A DNA stretch of 23,258 bases from CAZFVY01 sp964522665 (GTDB taxonomy: Bacteria > Verrucomicrobiota > Verrucomicrobiia > Limisphaerales > CAZFVY01): assembly GCA_964522665.1 (NCBI GenBank), contig CAZFVY010000109.1, forward strand, positions 1 through 23,258. Reading direction: 5' to 3'. Below are positions 22,984-23,258 of this stretch, one piece after another. Both the position numbers and the translations under genes were made by a program. The notes under the pieces were generated by a model. It did not search any database. It was not told where the DNA came from and worked only from the letters and a program-made list of their open reading frames with translations. Every line of letters starts with the position of its first letter. Position 1 is the stretch's first letter.

Positions 22984-23258
22984 TCAAAGCAATGCGACGG
23001 GATATTGTCGCACGAGGGCGTCCGACGAGGCAAGCGTCAGACCGTGAGCTTTCGCCTGACAGACCAGCATCCGGTCGAAAGGATCACGATGCAGCCCTGG
23101 CAATCCGCTCAATTGCGTAACGGCGAGTTCATCCAAAATCAACGGCGCAATCAGGTGCCTTTCGCGCTGCTGAGGGACAAACTGGGCTGGCGGTTGCGGC
23201 AACGGCAGTTTGCCGAGGCTGTGCTACAAGGAAATCTCCCAGAACGAAACGGCGCTCA
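22984..23258 (-). pseudogene. VapC-type PIN-domain toxin, interrupted by an in-frame TAG and truncated by the window edge
   Basis: Minus-strand translation from 22984 back to the window end gives the C-terminal part of a PIN-domain ribonuclease. It contains SAVSFWEISL, then a TAG stop at 23226-23224, then HSLGKLPLPQPPAQF and, further on, LHRDPFDRMLVCQA, GLTLASSD and QYPVALL. The segments before and after the TAG are in the same frame and together fit one VapC protein (family pattern EI-x-K-x-x-LGKL-x-LP). The Glu of WEI and the Asp residues of HRDPFDR are usual PIN acidic sites. Lys (AAG) to TAG is a one-base change, so this is probably a recently inactivated toxin. Reinitiation at TTG (23202) could at most make a 72-aa fragment. 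The N terminus and any VapB antitoxin gene lie beyond the window. The 98 bp to the alcohol dehydrogenase gene are AT-rich and hold no gene. Confidence 0.75.

Noticed and set aside
23224..23226. TAG recoded as a sense codon in the PIN gene
   Set aside because: TAG serves as the stop of the kinase, M16 and NamZ genes in this window, and no extension beyond those stops resembles family sequence.
1..23258. CRISPR array, transposase, integrase or phage module
   Set aside because: I saw no regularly spaced direct repeats, no transposase or integrase motifs, and no phage structural genes.

Overview
The window looks like a chromosomal segment from a GC-rich (roughly 60% G+C) member of the Verrucomicrobiota, probably a soil or freshwater Pedosphaera/Limisphaera-type lineage. 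This is inferred from gene content: a secreted Ig-like/LamG protein with a verrucomicrobial-style C-terminal tail, a TPR-sulfotransferase fusion, a futalosine-pathway menaquinone enzyme, a secreted PQQ-like beta-propeller protein, and a receptor-type Ser/Thr kinase. No marker gene such as 16S rRNA is present, so the phylum is an inference. Start sites mostly lack strong Shine-Dalgarno sequences. TGA, TAG and TAA are all used as stops.

Layout. 1-97: the 5' 54 nt of a tRNA-Glu (TTC) on the minus strand, with a good promoter. 314-3111 (minus): a large secreted Ig/LamG protein followed downstream by an exported Bcp-type peroxiredoxin; the 287-bp gap between them holds two perfect hairpins. 3344-10477 (plus): a TPR-sulfotransferase, a 451-bp spacer with GC-rich hairpins and a doubtful 38-codon ORF, a membrane sensor Ser/Thr kinase and an M16 zinc protease. 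10517-13681 (minus): a compact run, MqnD then TVP38/VTT membrane protein then an FAD-dependent disulfide oxidoreductase. 13768-17401 (plus): a NamZ/DUF1343 exo-muramidase and an OPT-family transporter. 17436-19451 (minus): a PQQ-like propeller protein, a small HEXXH zincin and a possible 28-aa membrane peptide. 19637-20674 (plus): a DnaJ-family co-chaperone with only half of the usual zinc-finger region. 20738-22885: a divergent pair, a 2-hydroxyacid dehydrogenase (minus) and an HpnZ-like zinc alcohol dehydrogenase (plus). 22984-23258 (minus): the end of a VapC-type PIN gene interrupted by an in-frame TAG.

How the genes may work together. Most of the region is housekeeping or envelope-related: secreted proteins, wall turnover (NamZ), peptide or metal-chelate uptake (OPT), extracellular sensing (kinase), envelope proteolysis (M16), quinone biosynthesis (MqnD) beside a membrane redox pair (TVP38 plus flavoprotein). 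I see no transposase, phage gene, CRISPR array or complete defence locus. The points most worth a second look are the amber-interrupted PIN gene at the right edge, the half-zinc-finger DnaJ protein, the Pro-rich sensor region of the receptor kinase, the MqnD/TVP38/flavoprotein run, the propeller-zincin-microORF set, and the palindromic non-coding elements at 984-1100 and 3200-3283.
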